Shown here one piece after another: positions 40,277 through 49,259 of a DNA stretch of 64,000 nt. This stretch comes from Bog-473 sp963721585 (GTDB taxonomy: Bacteria > Actinomycetota > Acidimicrobiia > Acidimicrobiales > RAAP-2), in contig CAVRJN010000008.1 of NCBI GenBank assembly GCA_963721585.1, forward strand, positions 558,001 to 622,000, in the 5' to 3' direction. The notes under the pieces are model-generated. The model ran no database searches. It worked only from the letters and a program-made list of their open reading frames with translations, and was not told the DNA's origin. The position numbers were made by a program, and so were the translations under genes. Each line of letters opens with the position of its first letter. The first letter of the stretch is position 1.

Positions 40277-41752
40277 ATGGGAGAAACCGGCGAAGACACG
40301 GCCGCAGGGGCCGGCACGAACGCAGCACGCGCACGGACGGGGACCGAGATCGACTTCCGCACCACATCGCTGGCCGAGCTCACCCGCTCGGTCCGCACGA
40401 GGGAGATAAGCGCCAGGGAGCTGGCCCAGGCCGCGCTAAATCGGATCCAGAGACTCGACGCGACCTACAACGCCTTCGTCGCCGTGGACGGGGAGCGGGC
40501 CCTGGCCGAGGCGGACGGGATCGACGCCCAGATCGCCGGCGGTGCCGACCCCGGGCCGCTGGCCGGGATCCCGCTCGGGGTCAAGGACCTGCAGAACGCC
40601 ATCGGCTACCGCACCACCTACGGCTCGGCCCTCCACGCCGACGACCCGCCCGCCACCGCCGACGATCCTTTCGTTGCCCGCATGCGGGCGGCGGGCTGCG
40701 TGGTCGTGGGCAAGACCAACACGCCCGAGTTCGGCTGGATGGGCAACACGACCAACTCCATCTTCGGCCCCTCGCTGAACCCGTTCCACCCAGGGAGAGG
40801 GCCGGGTGGATCATCGGGCGGCTCGGCGGCGGCACTGGCGGCCGGGATGGTGCCGCTGGCCACCGGGTCCGACGGCGGCGGCTCCATCCGCATCCCGAGC
40901 GCATGCTGCGGCCTCTCGGGCATGAAGCCGAGCCTCGGCCGCGTCCCCGCCGGCGGCCCCAACCCGCCCGGCTGGATAGACCTCTCGACCAACGGCCCCA
41001 TGGCCTGCCGCGTCGCCGACGTCACCCTTGCACTCGACGTCGCCGTCGGCCCCGACCCCACGGACCTGCGCGCCCTCCCCCGCCCCGAAGCCAACTGGCT
41101 GGCCGCCCTGGAGGACCCCCATGTCCCGGTGAGGATCGCCTACGCGCCCACGCTCGGCTACGCCACCGTGGACGACGAGGTGGCGGCCGCCTGCGCGCAG
41201 GCCGTCGGGGTGCTCGAGTCCCTCGGCGCGGACGTCGTCGTGCTCGACTCGGTTTTTGCAGCCGACCCCGTCGGTGATTTCCTCACCTTGACGGGGGCGG
41301 CCACCTTGCGCACCCTGCGACCCTTCATGGGTCACCCGCGCTGGGAGGAGGTCCATCCGGTGCTGCGCCACTACGTGGACGGCGCGCAGTCGATCACGGC
41401 CGAGCAGCTCCTCGGGGTCTTCGATCACTTCCACCTCATGAACCTGCGCCTGGTCGAGCTGTTCCACAGCTGCCGCATCCTGGTCACGCCGACCTGCTCG
41501 GGCCTGGCGCCCTTCGCCGACGACCTGATGAGCTCGGTCAACGGGGAGGACACAGCCAACTGGGTCCAGTTCACCTACCCGTTCAACATGACCCGCTCCC
41601 CCGCCGCCACCGTGCCTGTCGCCATGAGCAGCGACGGCCTGCCGATCGGCCTGCAGATCGTCGGGCCCCAGCACGGTGACCTGGTCGTCCTGCGCACAGC
41701 CGCCGCCCTCGAAGCGGCCATCGACCACGACTTCCTCGCCGCGCTGCCCTGA
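40277..41752 (+). CDS. Amidase-signature family hydrolase
   Basis: A 491-residue amidase with the Ser-cisSer-Lys triad: Lys in GIPLGVKDLQNA near residue 99, cis-Ser and nucleophile Ser in PGGSSGGSAAAL and GSDGGGSIRIPS near residues 178-205. It cleaves amides of small acids, nitrile-derived amides or acyl-amino compounds; the substrate is unknown. The N-terminus has a 30-residue disordered extension. The ATG at 40277 follows GGAAGAGGGGG. The downstream cupin and P450 genes run the same way and may form one catabolic unit (inference). Confidence 0.85.
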   Translation: MGETGEDTAAGAGTNAARARTGTEIDFRTTSLAELTRSVRTREISARELAQAALNRIQRLDATYNAFVAVDGERALAEADGIDAQIAGGADPGPLAGIPLGVKDLQNAIGYRTTYGSALHADDPPATADDPFVARMRAAGCVVVGKTNTPEFGWMGNTTNSIFGPSLNPFHPGRGPGGSSGGSAAALAAGMVPLATGSDGGGSIRIPSACCGLSGMKPSLGRVPAGGPNPPGWIDLSTNGPMACRVADVTLALDVAVGPDPTDLRALPRPEANWLAALEDPHVPVRIAYAPTLGYATVDDEVAAACAQAVGVLESLGADVVVLDSVFAADPVGDFLTLTGAATLRTLRPFMGHPRWEEVHPVLRHYVDGAQSITAEQLLGVFDHFHLMNLRLVELFHSCRILVTPTCSGLAPFADDLMSSVNGEDTANWVQFTYPFNMTRSPAATVPVAMSSDGLPIGLQIVGPQHGDLVVLRTAAALEAAIDHDFLAALP

Positions 41753-41800
41753 GTATCGAGACATCCACCGCCAGACATCCAAAGAAGGAGCGCCGTTCCC

Positions 41801-42277
41801 ATGTCGATCACCACACCCGCCAACCCGGCCGATGCCGTCCGCCTCGTGACCACCGAGGACGCACCCTGGGCCGACACCGGCACGGGAGTGCTCCTCAAGG
41901 TCGTCCGCTTCGACTCCTCGCACGGCACGTGGGTGATCCTCAACCGCTTCCAACCAGGCGTGCAGCTGCAGACCCACCGCCACACCGGGTCGGTGGACGC
42001 GTACACGTCGGCTGGTCGGTGGCATTATCTCGAGTACGACTTCTACATCCTTCCCGGTTCCTACCTCTACGAGCCGGCCAACTCGGTGCACACGTTGCAC
42101 GTGCCCGACGACAACACGGAGGACACCGACGTCTGCTTCATCATCGAGGGCGCGCTGTTGAACCTGGCCGAGGACGGCTCCGTCGAATCGGTCTCCGACG
42201 GCCCCGGCACGCTCGAGGCCTACTACGCGCTGCTCGAAGCCCAAGGCGACCCGCGCCCCAACGGACTGATCGTCTGA
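41801..42277 (+). CDS. Cupin (2,4'-dihydroxyacetophenone dioxygenase-like) protein
   Basis: A 158-residue single-cupin protein. The metal-binding motif is spread over QLQTHRHTGSVDAYTSAG and RWHYLEYDF, with a later His in PANSVHTLHVP. This pattern, GSYLYEPANSVHTLHVPDDNT and the end LEAQGDP are characteristic of proteins annotated as 2,4'-dihydroxyacetophenone dioxygenase-like, although the natural substrate of most members is unproven. AAAGAAGGAG precedes the ATG. It lies 48 bases after the amidase and 10 before the P450. Confidence 0.75.
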   Translation: MSITTPANPADAVRLVTTEDAPWADTGTGVLLKVVRFDSSHGTWVILNRFQPGVQLQTHRHTGSVDAYTSAGRWHYLEYDFYILPGSYLYEPANSVHTLHVPDDNTEDTDVCFIIEGALLNLAEDGSVESVSDGPGTLEAYYALLEAQGDPRPNGLIV

Positions 42278-42287
42278 GCCCCGGTCC

Positions 42288-43526
42288 ATGAGTCCACCCA
42301 CCGGCACCGGGACCGCCGCGGCGGGCGCCGCTGACGCCGCAGACGCCGGCCGACTCCTCGACCCGGCGCTCTACGCCAGCGGCGACCCTTTCGCGTTGTA
42401 CGCCGAGCTCAGGCGCACGGCGCCCGTGTGCTGGGTCGACCACGAACCCGGCGGCTTCTGGGCGGTGACGACCCATCCAGAGGTAGCGCGCATCGGCGCC
42501 GACCCGGGGGGGTTCTGCTCGTCCCGCGGGATCCTGACGGACGAGATCGGCACCACCTACGAGACCCCCCCGACCATGATGCACACGGACCCTCCGCAGC
42601 ACACCCGCTACCGGCGGCTGGTGCAGCCCGGGTTCAAGCCGTCGATGGTGCGCCTCATGGAGGAGGGCGTGACCGCGAAGGCAACGGCACTCTTGGACCA
42701 GATCCAGGACGGCGTGGCTTTTGATGTCGTCCAAGACCTCTCCATCCCGTTCCCCCTTCTCGTCATCTGTGAGCTGCTCGGAGTGGACGGTTCCCAGTGG
42801 CCGCGCTTCTTCGACTGGTCCGAGGCCGTCATCCCGGGCGAGGTCGAGCAGACCGCGGAGCAGCGGGCGGCACACCAGATCGAAATGTGGGAGTACCTCG
42901 TCGGAGTGGCCGAGGAACGGCGTCGGGCGCCGGCGGACGACCTCGTCTCGGTGCTGGCCAATGTCGGATCGGATCCGGAGAGCGGCGGCGAGGAGCTGAA
43001 CGAGGCCGAGCTGGCCATGTTCTTGATCCAGCTGCTGGTGGCGGGCAACGAGACCACGCGCAATCTGATCTCGGGCGGGCTGGTGGCGCTGGCCGAAAAC
43101 CCCGACCAGTGGGCCGCCCTGCAGGCCGATCGATCATTGATCCCGGCCGCCGTCGACGAGCTGCTGCGCTGGACGACGCCTGTGATCTCCTTCATGCGTA
43201 CAGCCACCGCCGCCACGACCGTCCGGGGCGTCGAGGTGGCCGCCGGCGACCCGGTCCTCTTGGTCTACGCCTCGGCCAATCGGGACGAGGAGGTCTTCGG
43301 GCCCGACGCCGGAGCCGTACGGATCGACCGGCACCCCAATCCCCACGTGAGCTTCGGTTTCGGGCCGCACTTCTGCCTCGGGGCGGCGCTGGCCCGGCTC
43401 GAGGGCAAGGTCATCCTGGGCCAGGTGCTCGATCGCTTCGACAACCTGTCTCTGGCCGGCCCGGTGCAGCGCACCCCGAGCCCGGTCATCGCCGGTGTAC
43501 GGCGCGCCTCGTTGGTGTTCTCGTAA
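42288..43526 (+). CDS. Cytochrome P450
   Basis: A 412-residue bacterial class I P450. The I-helix oxygen-activation segment is LLVAGNETTRNLI near residue 247. The K-helix E-x-x-R region is VDELLRW near residue 288. The heme-ligand loop is FGFGPHFCLGAALA near residue 354, with the Cys thiolate. The length is typical. The redox partner is not encoded nearby. Substrate unknown. It follows the cupin closely and is probably part of the same transcript. Confidence 0.9.
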   Translation: MSPPTGTGTAAAGAADAADAGRLLDPALYASGDPFALYAELRRTAPVCWVDHEPGGFWAVTTHPEVARIGADPGGFCSSRGILTDEIGTTYETPPTMMHTDPPQHTRYRRLVQPGFKPSMVRLMEEGVTAKATALLDQIQDGVAFDVVQDLSIPFPLLVICELLGVDGSQWPRFFDWSEAVIPGEVEQTAEQRAAHQIEMWEYLVGVAEERRRAPADDLVSVLANVGSDPESGGEELNEAELAMFLIQLLVAGNETTRNLISGGLVALAENPDQWAALQADRSLIPAAVDELLRWTTPVISFMRTATAATTVRGVEVAAGDPVLLVYASANRDEEVFGPDAGAVRIDRHPNPHVSFGFGPHFCLGAALARLEGKVILGQVLDRFDNLSLAGPVQRTPSPVIAGVRRASLVFS

Positions 43527-43547
43527 AAATCGCGGGAACGACACGCG

Positions 43548-43885
43548 ATGCCCAGGGCGATCAAGGGAACGGCCGGCCGGAAGCCGCCAGAGCCCTCGGC
43601 GGACCACTCCGACATCGACGACTGGTGCCATCGGCTGGTGCCGGACCTGCAGCCCATCGTCAAGCGGTTGGATGAGTCGATCCGGGCGACCATCCCGCGC
43701 CTTCACTTCGCCGTCGAGTGGAAGAGGCCGCAGTACGGGTTCTTCCAGGCGCTCGGAGGGATCACCGAAAGAGCCGCCTACGACGTTCCGCGCATGTCGT
43801 GTTTTTCGGTGGAACCGACTTCGAGTCTCCGCCCCCGCTAGGTGTCAGTTCGACCGACCGGAGCTCCAGAAGTGGATCGTGTTAG
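43548..43885 (+). pseudogene. DUF1801-like protein with one frame break
   Basis: Read in two frames. The first has DIDDWCHRLVPDLQPIVKRL and WKRPQYGFFQALGGITERAAYDV, matching DUF1801. Near 43793 the frame changes (one base missing or two extra) to give HVVFFGGTDFESPPPLG, the expected family end, and a stop at 43885. The joined product would be about 112 residues. Without the shift it ends after 97 residues with unrelated sequence. Function of the family is unknown. It is 21 bases downstream of the P450. Confidence 0.7.
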
Positions 43886-43983
43886 CGGGACGCACGCCGG
43901 CGTAGACGTGACGTCATGGCGCCCGAACGACGGCTCGGCGCTCATCAAAGCCGTTCCAGAGGAATCCGGGACGATGCTGCCTC

Positions 43984-45669
43984 TCACGCGCTGACATAGG
44001 GCACGTACTCCGGATAGCGGTCGGAGGCGTACGAGGACGCAGGCTCGGGCGCCACCTGCACCTCCGGCGCACCCCGCCCCGGCAGCAGTTTGAAAGCCGC
44101 CAACGCACCGAGCACCGCCACGCCGGCGCCCGCGATGCAGGCCACCTGTAACCCACTGTGGAAGGCGTTGAACGCGATCGACTCCAACGCCGGCCGTGCC
44201 GCACGCGGCGCGTGCCCCACCACGGCCAGCGCGGCCGCCATCGACTGGTGCGACTCGGCCTTCGGCCCCGCCGGGATGGGCAGCGGACGGAATGCGCTGA
44301 TGATCTTCGGAGCGTAGGACGAGGCGAAGATCGAGCCGAAGACGGCCACCCCGAGCGTGCCGCCCAATTCCCGGGTGGTGTTGTTGACGCCGGCGGCGGC
44401 GCCCCGCTGCTCGTCGGACACCGAGCCCATGACGGCCTCTGCGGTCGGCGCCGTGATCGACGACAGCCCCAGGGCCAGCAGCACCATGGCGAGGATGATC
44501 GGGCCGAAGTAGGTGGTGTCCTCCGACGAGTTGAAGGCCGCCACGACGAGGCCGCCTCCCATCAGCAGCAGGCCAAGGCTCACCACGAGTCGCGTGCCCA
44601 CTCGCAACGCCACCACGGCGGCGATCGGCGTGAAGATGGCGGCCACGATGGCGAACGGCAGCGTGTGCAGGCCCGCCGACAGCGTCGAGTACCCCTTCAC
44701 GAACTGGAAATACTGCGTGATGAGGAAGATGAACCCGAAGAGGCAGAAGAACGCCACCGAGATCGACAGCGCACCGCCGGTGAACCGCGGGATCCTGAAG
44801 ACCCGCACGTCGAGGAGCGGCCCTTCGGTGTGCAGCTCGAGCAATGTGAACGCCGTCAGCAGGACTGCGGCGCCGGCGAAGCAGGCCAGCGTCCCGGCGG
44901 AGGCCCAACCCCATTGCGGCCCCTCGATGATGGCGAGCACCAGCAACAGGATCCCCGCCGTCGACACGACGACACCTCGGATGTCGAATGGATGCTGACG
45001 CACTCGGGGCAGCCGCGGGATCAGCAGTCCACCGGCAACGAGCGTCACGGCCACGATCGGCACATTGACGAGGAAGATCGACCCGTACCAGAAGTGCTCC
45101 AGGAGCGCCCCGCCGACGATGGGCCCGAAGGCCACGGCGATGCCCGAGGTGGCGCCCCAGATCCCCAGCGCCTTCTGGCGCTCGGATGGGTCCGGGAAGA
45201 CGCTCGTCAGGATCGCCAGGCTGGCCGGGAAGATGAAGGCCGCGGCGACGCCCATCAGCGTCCTCGTGGCGATGAGCGTGCCGGTCGAGTCGGAGAAAGC
45301 CGCCGCCGCCGAGAACAGCCCGAAGAACACGAGCCCGACCTGCATGGTCCCCTTGCGCCCGAGCCGGTCCCCGATGCCGCCGCCCGCCAGGAGCAAGCCG
45401 GCGAAGGCCAGGCTGTAGGCGTCGACGATCCACTGCAGCGACGTGATCGACGCCCCCAGCGTGCGATTCAGCGTCGGCAGCGCCACGTTGACGATGGTGT
45501 TGTCCACGACGACCAGGAATACCGAGAGACACAGGACAGGGAGCACGATCCAGCGCCGATCAGCCGATCCTTCCGGTCCTGCCGATCCCGCCGGTCCTGC
45601 CGATCCCGCCGATGGGGCAGCACCTCCCACCGGCGCCATGACCTTGGTTTCAACACGTGATCCGGACAT
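43984..45669 (-). CDS. MFS efflux transporter, DHA2 (14-helix) type
   Basis: A 561-residue drug:H+ antiporter-type permease. The Ala/Gly/Ser-rich start is followed by RWIVLPVLCLSVFLVVVDNTIVNVALP (helix 1 with motif D1). The helix 2-3 loop GGIGDRLGRKG is motif A. Motif C-like GIAVAFGPIVGGALLEHFWYGSIFLVN is in helix 5. The length and 14 hydrophobic segments fit the EmrB/QacA group. It would export a hydrophobic drug or metabolite. AAGGAG lies eight bases before the ATG at 45669. A TetR regulator is divergently placed, so its expression is likely derepressed by ligand. Confidence 0.88.
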   Translation of the reverse strand: MSGSRVETKVMAPVGGAAPSAGSAGPAGSAGPEGSADRRWIVLPVLCLSVFLVVVDNTIVNVALPTLNRTLGASITSLQWIVDAYSLAFAGLLLAGGGIGDRLGRKGTMQVGLVFFGLFSAAAAFSDSTGTLIATRTLMGVAAAFIFPASLAILTSVFPDPSERQKALGIWGATSGIAVAFGPIVGGALLEHFWYGSIFLVNVPIVAVTLVAGGLLIPRLPRVRQHPFDIRGVVVSTAGILLLVLAIIEGPQWGWASAGTLACFAGAAVLLTAFTLLELHTEGPLLDVRVFRIPRFTGGALSISVAFFCLFGFIFLITQYFQFVKGYSTLSAGLHTLPFAIVAAIFTPIAAVVALRVGTRLVVSLGLLLMGGGLVVAAFNSSEDTTYFGPIILAMVLLALGLSSITAPTAEAVMGSVSDEQRGAAAGVNNTTRELGGTLGVAVFGSIFASSYAPKIISAFRPLPIPAGPKAESHQSMAAALAVVGHAPRAARPALESIAFNAFHSGLQVACIAGAGVAVLGALAAFKLLPGRGAPEVQVAPEPASSYASDRYPEYVPYVSA

Positions 45670-45717
45670 CGCAGGCTCCTTGGATAGTCGGGGATGCATT
45701 CACCCTTGTAGAACGCT

Positions 45718-45735
45718 GTGCTAGAGTTATAGCAC
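45718..45735. promoter_or_regulatory. Inverted repeat, candidate TetR operator
   Basis: GTGCTAGAGTTATAGCAC has 6-bp arms (45718-45723 and 45730-45735) around a 6-base centre. It lies between the divergent MFS and TetR starts, in locally AT-rich sequence that contains TATAAC-like -10 elements on the minus strand. Placement is that of a TetR-family operator controlling both genes; the protein-site pairing is inferred. Confidence 0.5.
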
Positions 45736-45759
45736 GATGTTCTTCACTAAGCTAGATCC

Positions 45760-46356
45760 ATGACAGAAATCCGCCGGACCAGGACTCCGAGCGCCGGGAT
45801 GGAGGGAGCGCTCCTCACCTCGGCCTCGGAGATCCTCGAAACCGAGGGCCCCGACGCCCTCTCGGTCCGCCGGATAGCGGCGGCCGCCGGCGTCGCCCCC
45901 ATGGGCGTCTACAACCACTTCGAGTCGAAGTTCGGGATCGTGGAGGCACTCTACGTACAAGGTTTCAATCGCCTCGGCGACGCCATGGCCGCCATGACCC
46001 AGATCGACGATCCCGCCGAGGCGCTGCGCGAGGGTGCCCGCGCCTACCGGGCCCTGGCTCTCGCCCACCCGATGGCGTACCAGGTGATGTTCCTCCGGGC
46101 CGTCCCCGGCTTCGAGCCGAGTGACCCCGCCCTCACGAGTTGCACCAGCGGCTTCGACCATCTCGTCGCCACCGTCCAGCGCGCCATCCGGGCCGGCGTC
46201 ATCGCCCCGGGCTCCCCCACCGAGACCGCACAGATGATTTGGGCCAGCATTCACGGCTGGGTCTCCCTCGAAATGCTCGGTCTCGGCTTCGTGGACGATC
46301 ACGACGTCTGGTACGACCGCCTCTGCGAGGCTTTGCTGCGGGGTCTCCGCCCCTGA
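45760..46356 (+). CDS. TetR-family transcriptional regulator
   Basis: A 198-residue repressor-type protein. The N-terminal helix-turn-helix is EILETEGPDALSVRRIAAAAGVAPMGVYNHFESKFGI (residues about 22-58), the clear TetR signature. The C-terminal ligand domain has HPMAYQVMFLRAVPGFEPS and GWVSLEMLGLGFVDD, similar to TetR_C WHG-type regulators. It is encoded opposite the MFS transporter, so it probably represses that gene and itself until a ligand binds. The start ATG is at 45760. Confidence 0.88.
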   Translation: MTEIRRTRTPSAGMEGALLTSASEILETEGPDALSVRRIAAAAGVAPMGVYNHFESKFGIVEALYVQGFNRLGDAMAAMTQIDDPAEALREGARAYRALALAHPMAYQVMFLRAVPGFEPSDPALTSCTSGFDHLVATVQRAIRAGVIAPGSPTETAQMIWASIHGWVSLEMLGLGFVDDHDVWYDRLCEALLRGLRP

Positions 46357-46614
46357 TCCACCGGACTCGTTCCGGCGTGGCTACCGCGGATCTGGCCGAT
46401 CCAAATTCCAAAGCCCTGCGACGGCCGGGAGCCACTTCGTCTCGTCACCGACACGCCTGGGGATCATGCCGAAGCGGGTGATCGTACGCTGGCCACACTC
46501 GTGGTCGCCGTAGAGCAACTCGATCGTGAAGGGCTCCTCGTCTTGAATGCACTTGCGCAGTGCGGCCGCACGACACCGGCACACCCGGCGCCGGCGACTG
46601 ACAGACTGTGCCCC

Positions 46615-46986
46615 ATGCTCGCCCACGTCTCCATCCAGTGCGCCGACATGACCCGGAGCGCAGCCTTCTACGATGCCGTCCTCGCCCCGCTCGGCAGCGT
46701 GCGCGTCATGGAGGCGGGCGACGCCATCGGCTACGGCATCCCGCCTTCGGCCTCTTTCTGGATTGGCCCGCAGCAGACGGGCGACGGATTTCGGGAGACC
46801 CACATTGCCTTCCAGGCGCCCGACCAAGCCGCCGTACGGGCCTTCTTCGAGGCCGCCCTCGCCACCGGGGCCGAGCCGCTGCACGAACCACAGTTCTGGC
46901 CCCAGTACCACGCGACCTATTACGGAGCCTTCGTACGCGATCCCGACGGGAACAACATCGAGGCGATGACCCACAGCCGCGGGTGA
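46615..46986 (+). CDS. VOC-superfamily protein
   Basis: A 123-residue protein. The fold is shown by MLAHVSIQCADMTRSAAFYDAV at the start, then FRETHIAFQAPDQAAVRAFFEAAL and AFVRDPDGNNIEAMTHS, the usual D-P-D-G-N-x-I-E ending with a Glu metal ligand. It resembles small glyoxalase/bleomycin-resistance-like proteins that act on unknown small metabolites. The ATG at 46615 begins the conserved first strand; the longer open frame upstream is not conserved-looking. The 258 bases before it hold no other supported gene. Confidence 0.78.
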   Translation: MLAHVSIQCADMTRSAAFYDAVLAPLGSVRVMEAGDAIGYGIPPSASFWIGPQQTGDGFRETHIAFQAPDQAAVRAFFEAALATGAEPLHEPQFWPQYHATYYGAFVRDPDGNNIEAMTHSRG

Positions 46987-46999
46987 TCCCCGCACGGAG

Positions 47000-47890
47000 T
47001 CACGCGAATGTCCTCGCGAACTGGTTCAGCACCGCGGTGCAGAGGTCCTGCTGTGCTGCCGGCAGCGTGCACGTGGCCTGGTAAGCGGTCGCCTCGGTCG
47101 CCTTGGCCTGGTACAGCACGACCCCGTTCGCTGGATTCAGGCCGCCCGAGGGAGACCCGACGCCCGCCACGCCGGCCGGGTCCTGGAACCCGACCTGGAC
47201 CGCTGACGTCCGCACGACTCGCTCTTGGGGAGGGCTCGTCACCGCACAACCCTGGCCGAGGTCTTGTTGCGTCGCCGCCTTTGCGGCGCTGAAGAGTGGA
47301 CAGGCCAGTGCGGCGCCCTGCACGGTGCTGCCCCCGCTCTCCATGGCGGCGATCGCCTGGGTCGGCGAGGACGCCGGGAGGTGCCACGCGGTCCCTGCCA
47401 CCGGCACGGTCGTCCCGACCGGCGTGAGTGCCAACATCCCGCTGCCGTCCGCCCCGAAGGTGCCGGCGCACGTCCAGCCGACCGTCGGTCCCACGAGCAT
47501 CAACCGGCCGGTCAGGTCGCTGTAGACCGCCAGGTTCCCTTGCTGTGCCTCCGACGAAGGGACATTCACCGACACGGCCGCCGGGAGCGACGTCGTCGTG
47601 GTGGACACGCCTGAGGTCGCCTGGCACACCACCACCGGGAGAGAGGCGGTCACCATGGGTCCCGAGCCGGCGCCGGCCGAGGTCGACCCCGTCGTCGAGG
47701 TCGACGAAGGCGACGTGGTGGACACCGCAGACGTGCTCGATGTCGTGGTTTTCCTCGGATGGGTGGTCCCCGAAGTCGAGCCCGTCCCCGATGACCCGCA
47801 CGCCGCCAAGAGCAGCGCCCCCGCGAGGACGGCTCCGGCCGGGCCAAGACCGCGATACGGCACCCGCACTCCCCTCACCTCGCCCCGCAC
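47000..47890 (-). CDS. Hypothetical lipoprotein
   Basis: A 296-residue exported protein. An N-terminal signal with GAVLAGALLLAACGSSG contains a lipobox (LAAC), so the mature protein is probably anchored through Cys. A Ser/Thr-rich linker (about residues 35-80) follows. The rest has five cysteines and strands such as LTGRLMLVGPTVGWTCAGTFG and VVLYQAKATEATAYQATCTLP. No family was recognised. It lies immediately upstream of the acyl-CoA dehydrogenase's 3' end, convergent with the VOC gene. An internal GTG could be the start. Confidence 0.6.
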   Translation of the reverse strand: MRGEVRGVRVPYRGLGPAGAVLAGALLLAACGSSGTGSTSGTTHPRKTTTSSTSAVSTTSPSSTSTTGSTSAGAGSGPMVTASLPVVVCQATSGVSTTTTSLPAAVSVNVPSSEAQQGNLAVYSDLTGRLMLVGPTVGWTCAGTFGADGSGMLALTPVGTTVPVAGTAWHLPASSPTQAIAAMESGGSTVQGAALACPLFSAAKAATQQDLGQGCAVTSPPQERVVRTSAVQVGFQDPAGVAGVGSPSGGLNPANGVVLYQAKATEATAYQATCTLPAAQQDLCTAVLNQFARTFA

Positions 47891-47901
47891 GGCGGTTGAA
47901 C

Positions 47902-49203
47902 CTACGCGTCCACCGTCAGGTCCGCCAGCAGATCCGCGAAGCGCCGCTGCGCCTCGGCCCGACGGGTCGGGATGTGCTCGGTCGGCACCTCATGCGGCGA
48001 GTACCCCTTCAGCACACGCCGGGCCACGGTCTGGCGGTGCACCTCGTCGGGCCCGTCATAGATCCGGGCCGCCCGGGCCGCCCGGTACATCGACTCGAGC
48101 GGCAAGTCCGAAGAGAACCCCAACGACCCGTGCACCTGGATGGCGCGGTCGATCACGTCGTACAAGACCTTCGCCCCGAAGTACTTGATCATGGCGATCT
48201 CGACCCGGGCTGCCGCCGCTCCCTCCCGATCCATCTTCCAGGCGGCCTGCAGCGTCATCAGACGAGCAGCGGCCATCTCGGCCATGGAGTCCGCCACCCA
48301 GTTCTGGATGGTCTGCTTCTCCGCCAGCATCGACCCGTGCGCGTAGCGGGACACAGCCCGCTCGCACAGCATGTCGAACGCACGACGGGACTGCCCCAAC
48401 CACCGCATGCAGTGATGGATGCGACCCGGCCCCAGCCGGTGCTGCGCCAGCACGAACCCCGATCCCTCCACGCCGATCAGGTTCCCGGCCGGCACCCGCA
48501 CGTCCACGTACTTGATCTCGGCGTGGTTCCCGAAACGCCCGTAGGGGGTATGCGGGTCCTCCATCGTCGACACGTCCCGCACAATGTCGACGCCGGGTGT
48601 GTCGACCGGCACGATGATCATCGACGAGCCCGAATACGGATGCACGTCTGGATTGGTCACCGCCATCACGATCAGGAAGTCGGCCACGGACCCGTTGGAA
48701 GTGAACCACTTGTGCCCGTTGACCACCCACTCCTCGCCGTCCCGGACTGCGGACGTCTTCAACAGCGTTGGATCGGATCCAGCCGTGTCGGGCTCGGTCA
48801 TCGAAAAGGCCGACCGCAACTCCCCGTCCAACAACGGCTGCAACCACCGCTCCCGCTGCGCCGAATCCCCGCTGGCCTCAATCCCGACCGCCAGCAACTC
48901 TGCGTTCCCCGAGTCCGGCGCATTGTTGCCGAACACCACCGGCGCATACGGCGACTGCCCCAGGATCTCGTGCATCAGCCCCAACTTGACCTGGCCGAAC
49001 CCCATGCCGCCCAGCGCCGGCGGCAGGTGCGCCGCCCACAGCCCCTCGGCTTTGACCTGCTCCTGCAGCGGCCGGATCAGGACCCGCACCTGGTCGTAGG
49101 TCAGATCCAGCGTCTCGAGCGGGAACACCTCGTCCCGCACGAAGCCGCGCATCCACTCCAACTTCTCCTCGAACTCGGGTTCGGTCGAGAAATCCCAGGC
49201 CAT
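47902..49203 (-). CDS. Acyl-CoA dehydrogenase
   Basis: A 433-residue flavoenzyme that oxidises acyl-CoA to enoyl-CoA. Family segments: AFSMTEPDTAGSDPTLL (FAD and substrate binding), WVVNGHKWFTSNGSVADFLIVM, the C-terminal helix bundle with GRIHHCMRWLGQSRRAFDM, and AIQVHGSLGFSSDLPLE. The YDGPDEVHRQTVARRVL end is typical of ACAD11-like enzymes. The ATG at 49203 begins MAWDFST, the usual start. It is divergent from bioB with only about 55 bases between, so their promoters overlap. Confidence 0.88.
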   Translation of the reverse strand: MAWDFSTEPEFEEKLEWMRGFVRDEVFPLETLDLTYDQVRVLIRPLQEQVKAEGLWAAHLPPALGGMGFGQVKLGLMHEILGQSPYAPVVFGNNAPDSGNAELLAVGIEASGDSAQRERWLQPLLDGELRSAFSMTEPDTAGSDPTLLKTSAVRDGEEWVVNGHKWFTSNGSVADFLIVMAVTNPDVHPYSGSSMIIVPVDTPGVDIVRDVSTMEDPHTPYGRFGNHAEIKYVDVRVPAGNLIGVEGSGFVLAQHRLGPGRIHHCMRWLGQSRRAFDMLCERAVSRYAHGSMLAEKQTIQNWVADSMAEMAAARLMTLQAAWKMDREGAAAARVEIAMIKYFGAKVLYDVIDRAIQVHGSLGFSSDLPLESMYRAARAARIYDGPDEVHRQTVARRVLKGYSPHEVPTEHIPTRRAEAQRRFADLLADLTVDA

Positions 49204-49259
49204 GGCCACTCCTCCCAGCGCGCCGGCCAACTTCCGGCGGCCCACACCCTGCCACTACC

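Noticed and set aside
44158..45660. A 500-codon open frame opposite the MFS transporter
   Set aside because: It is very rich in Arg, Gln, Glu and His with no motif. The minus-strand transporter with intact motif A is the real gene.
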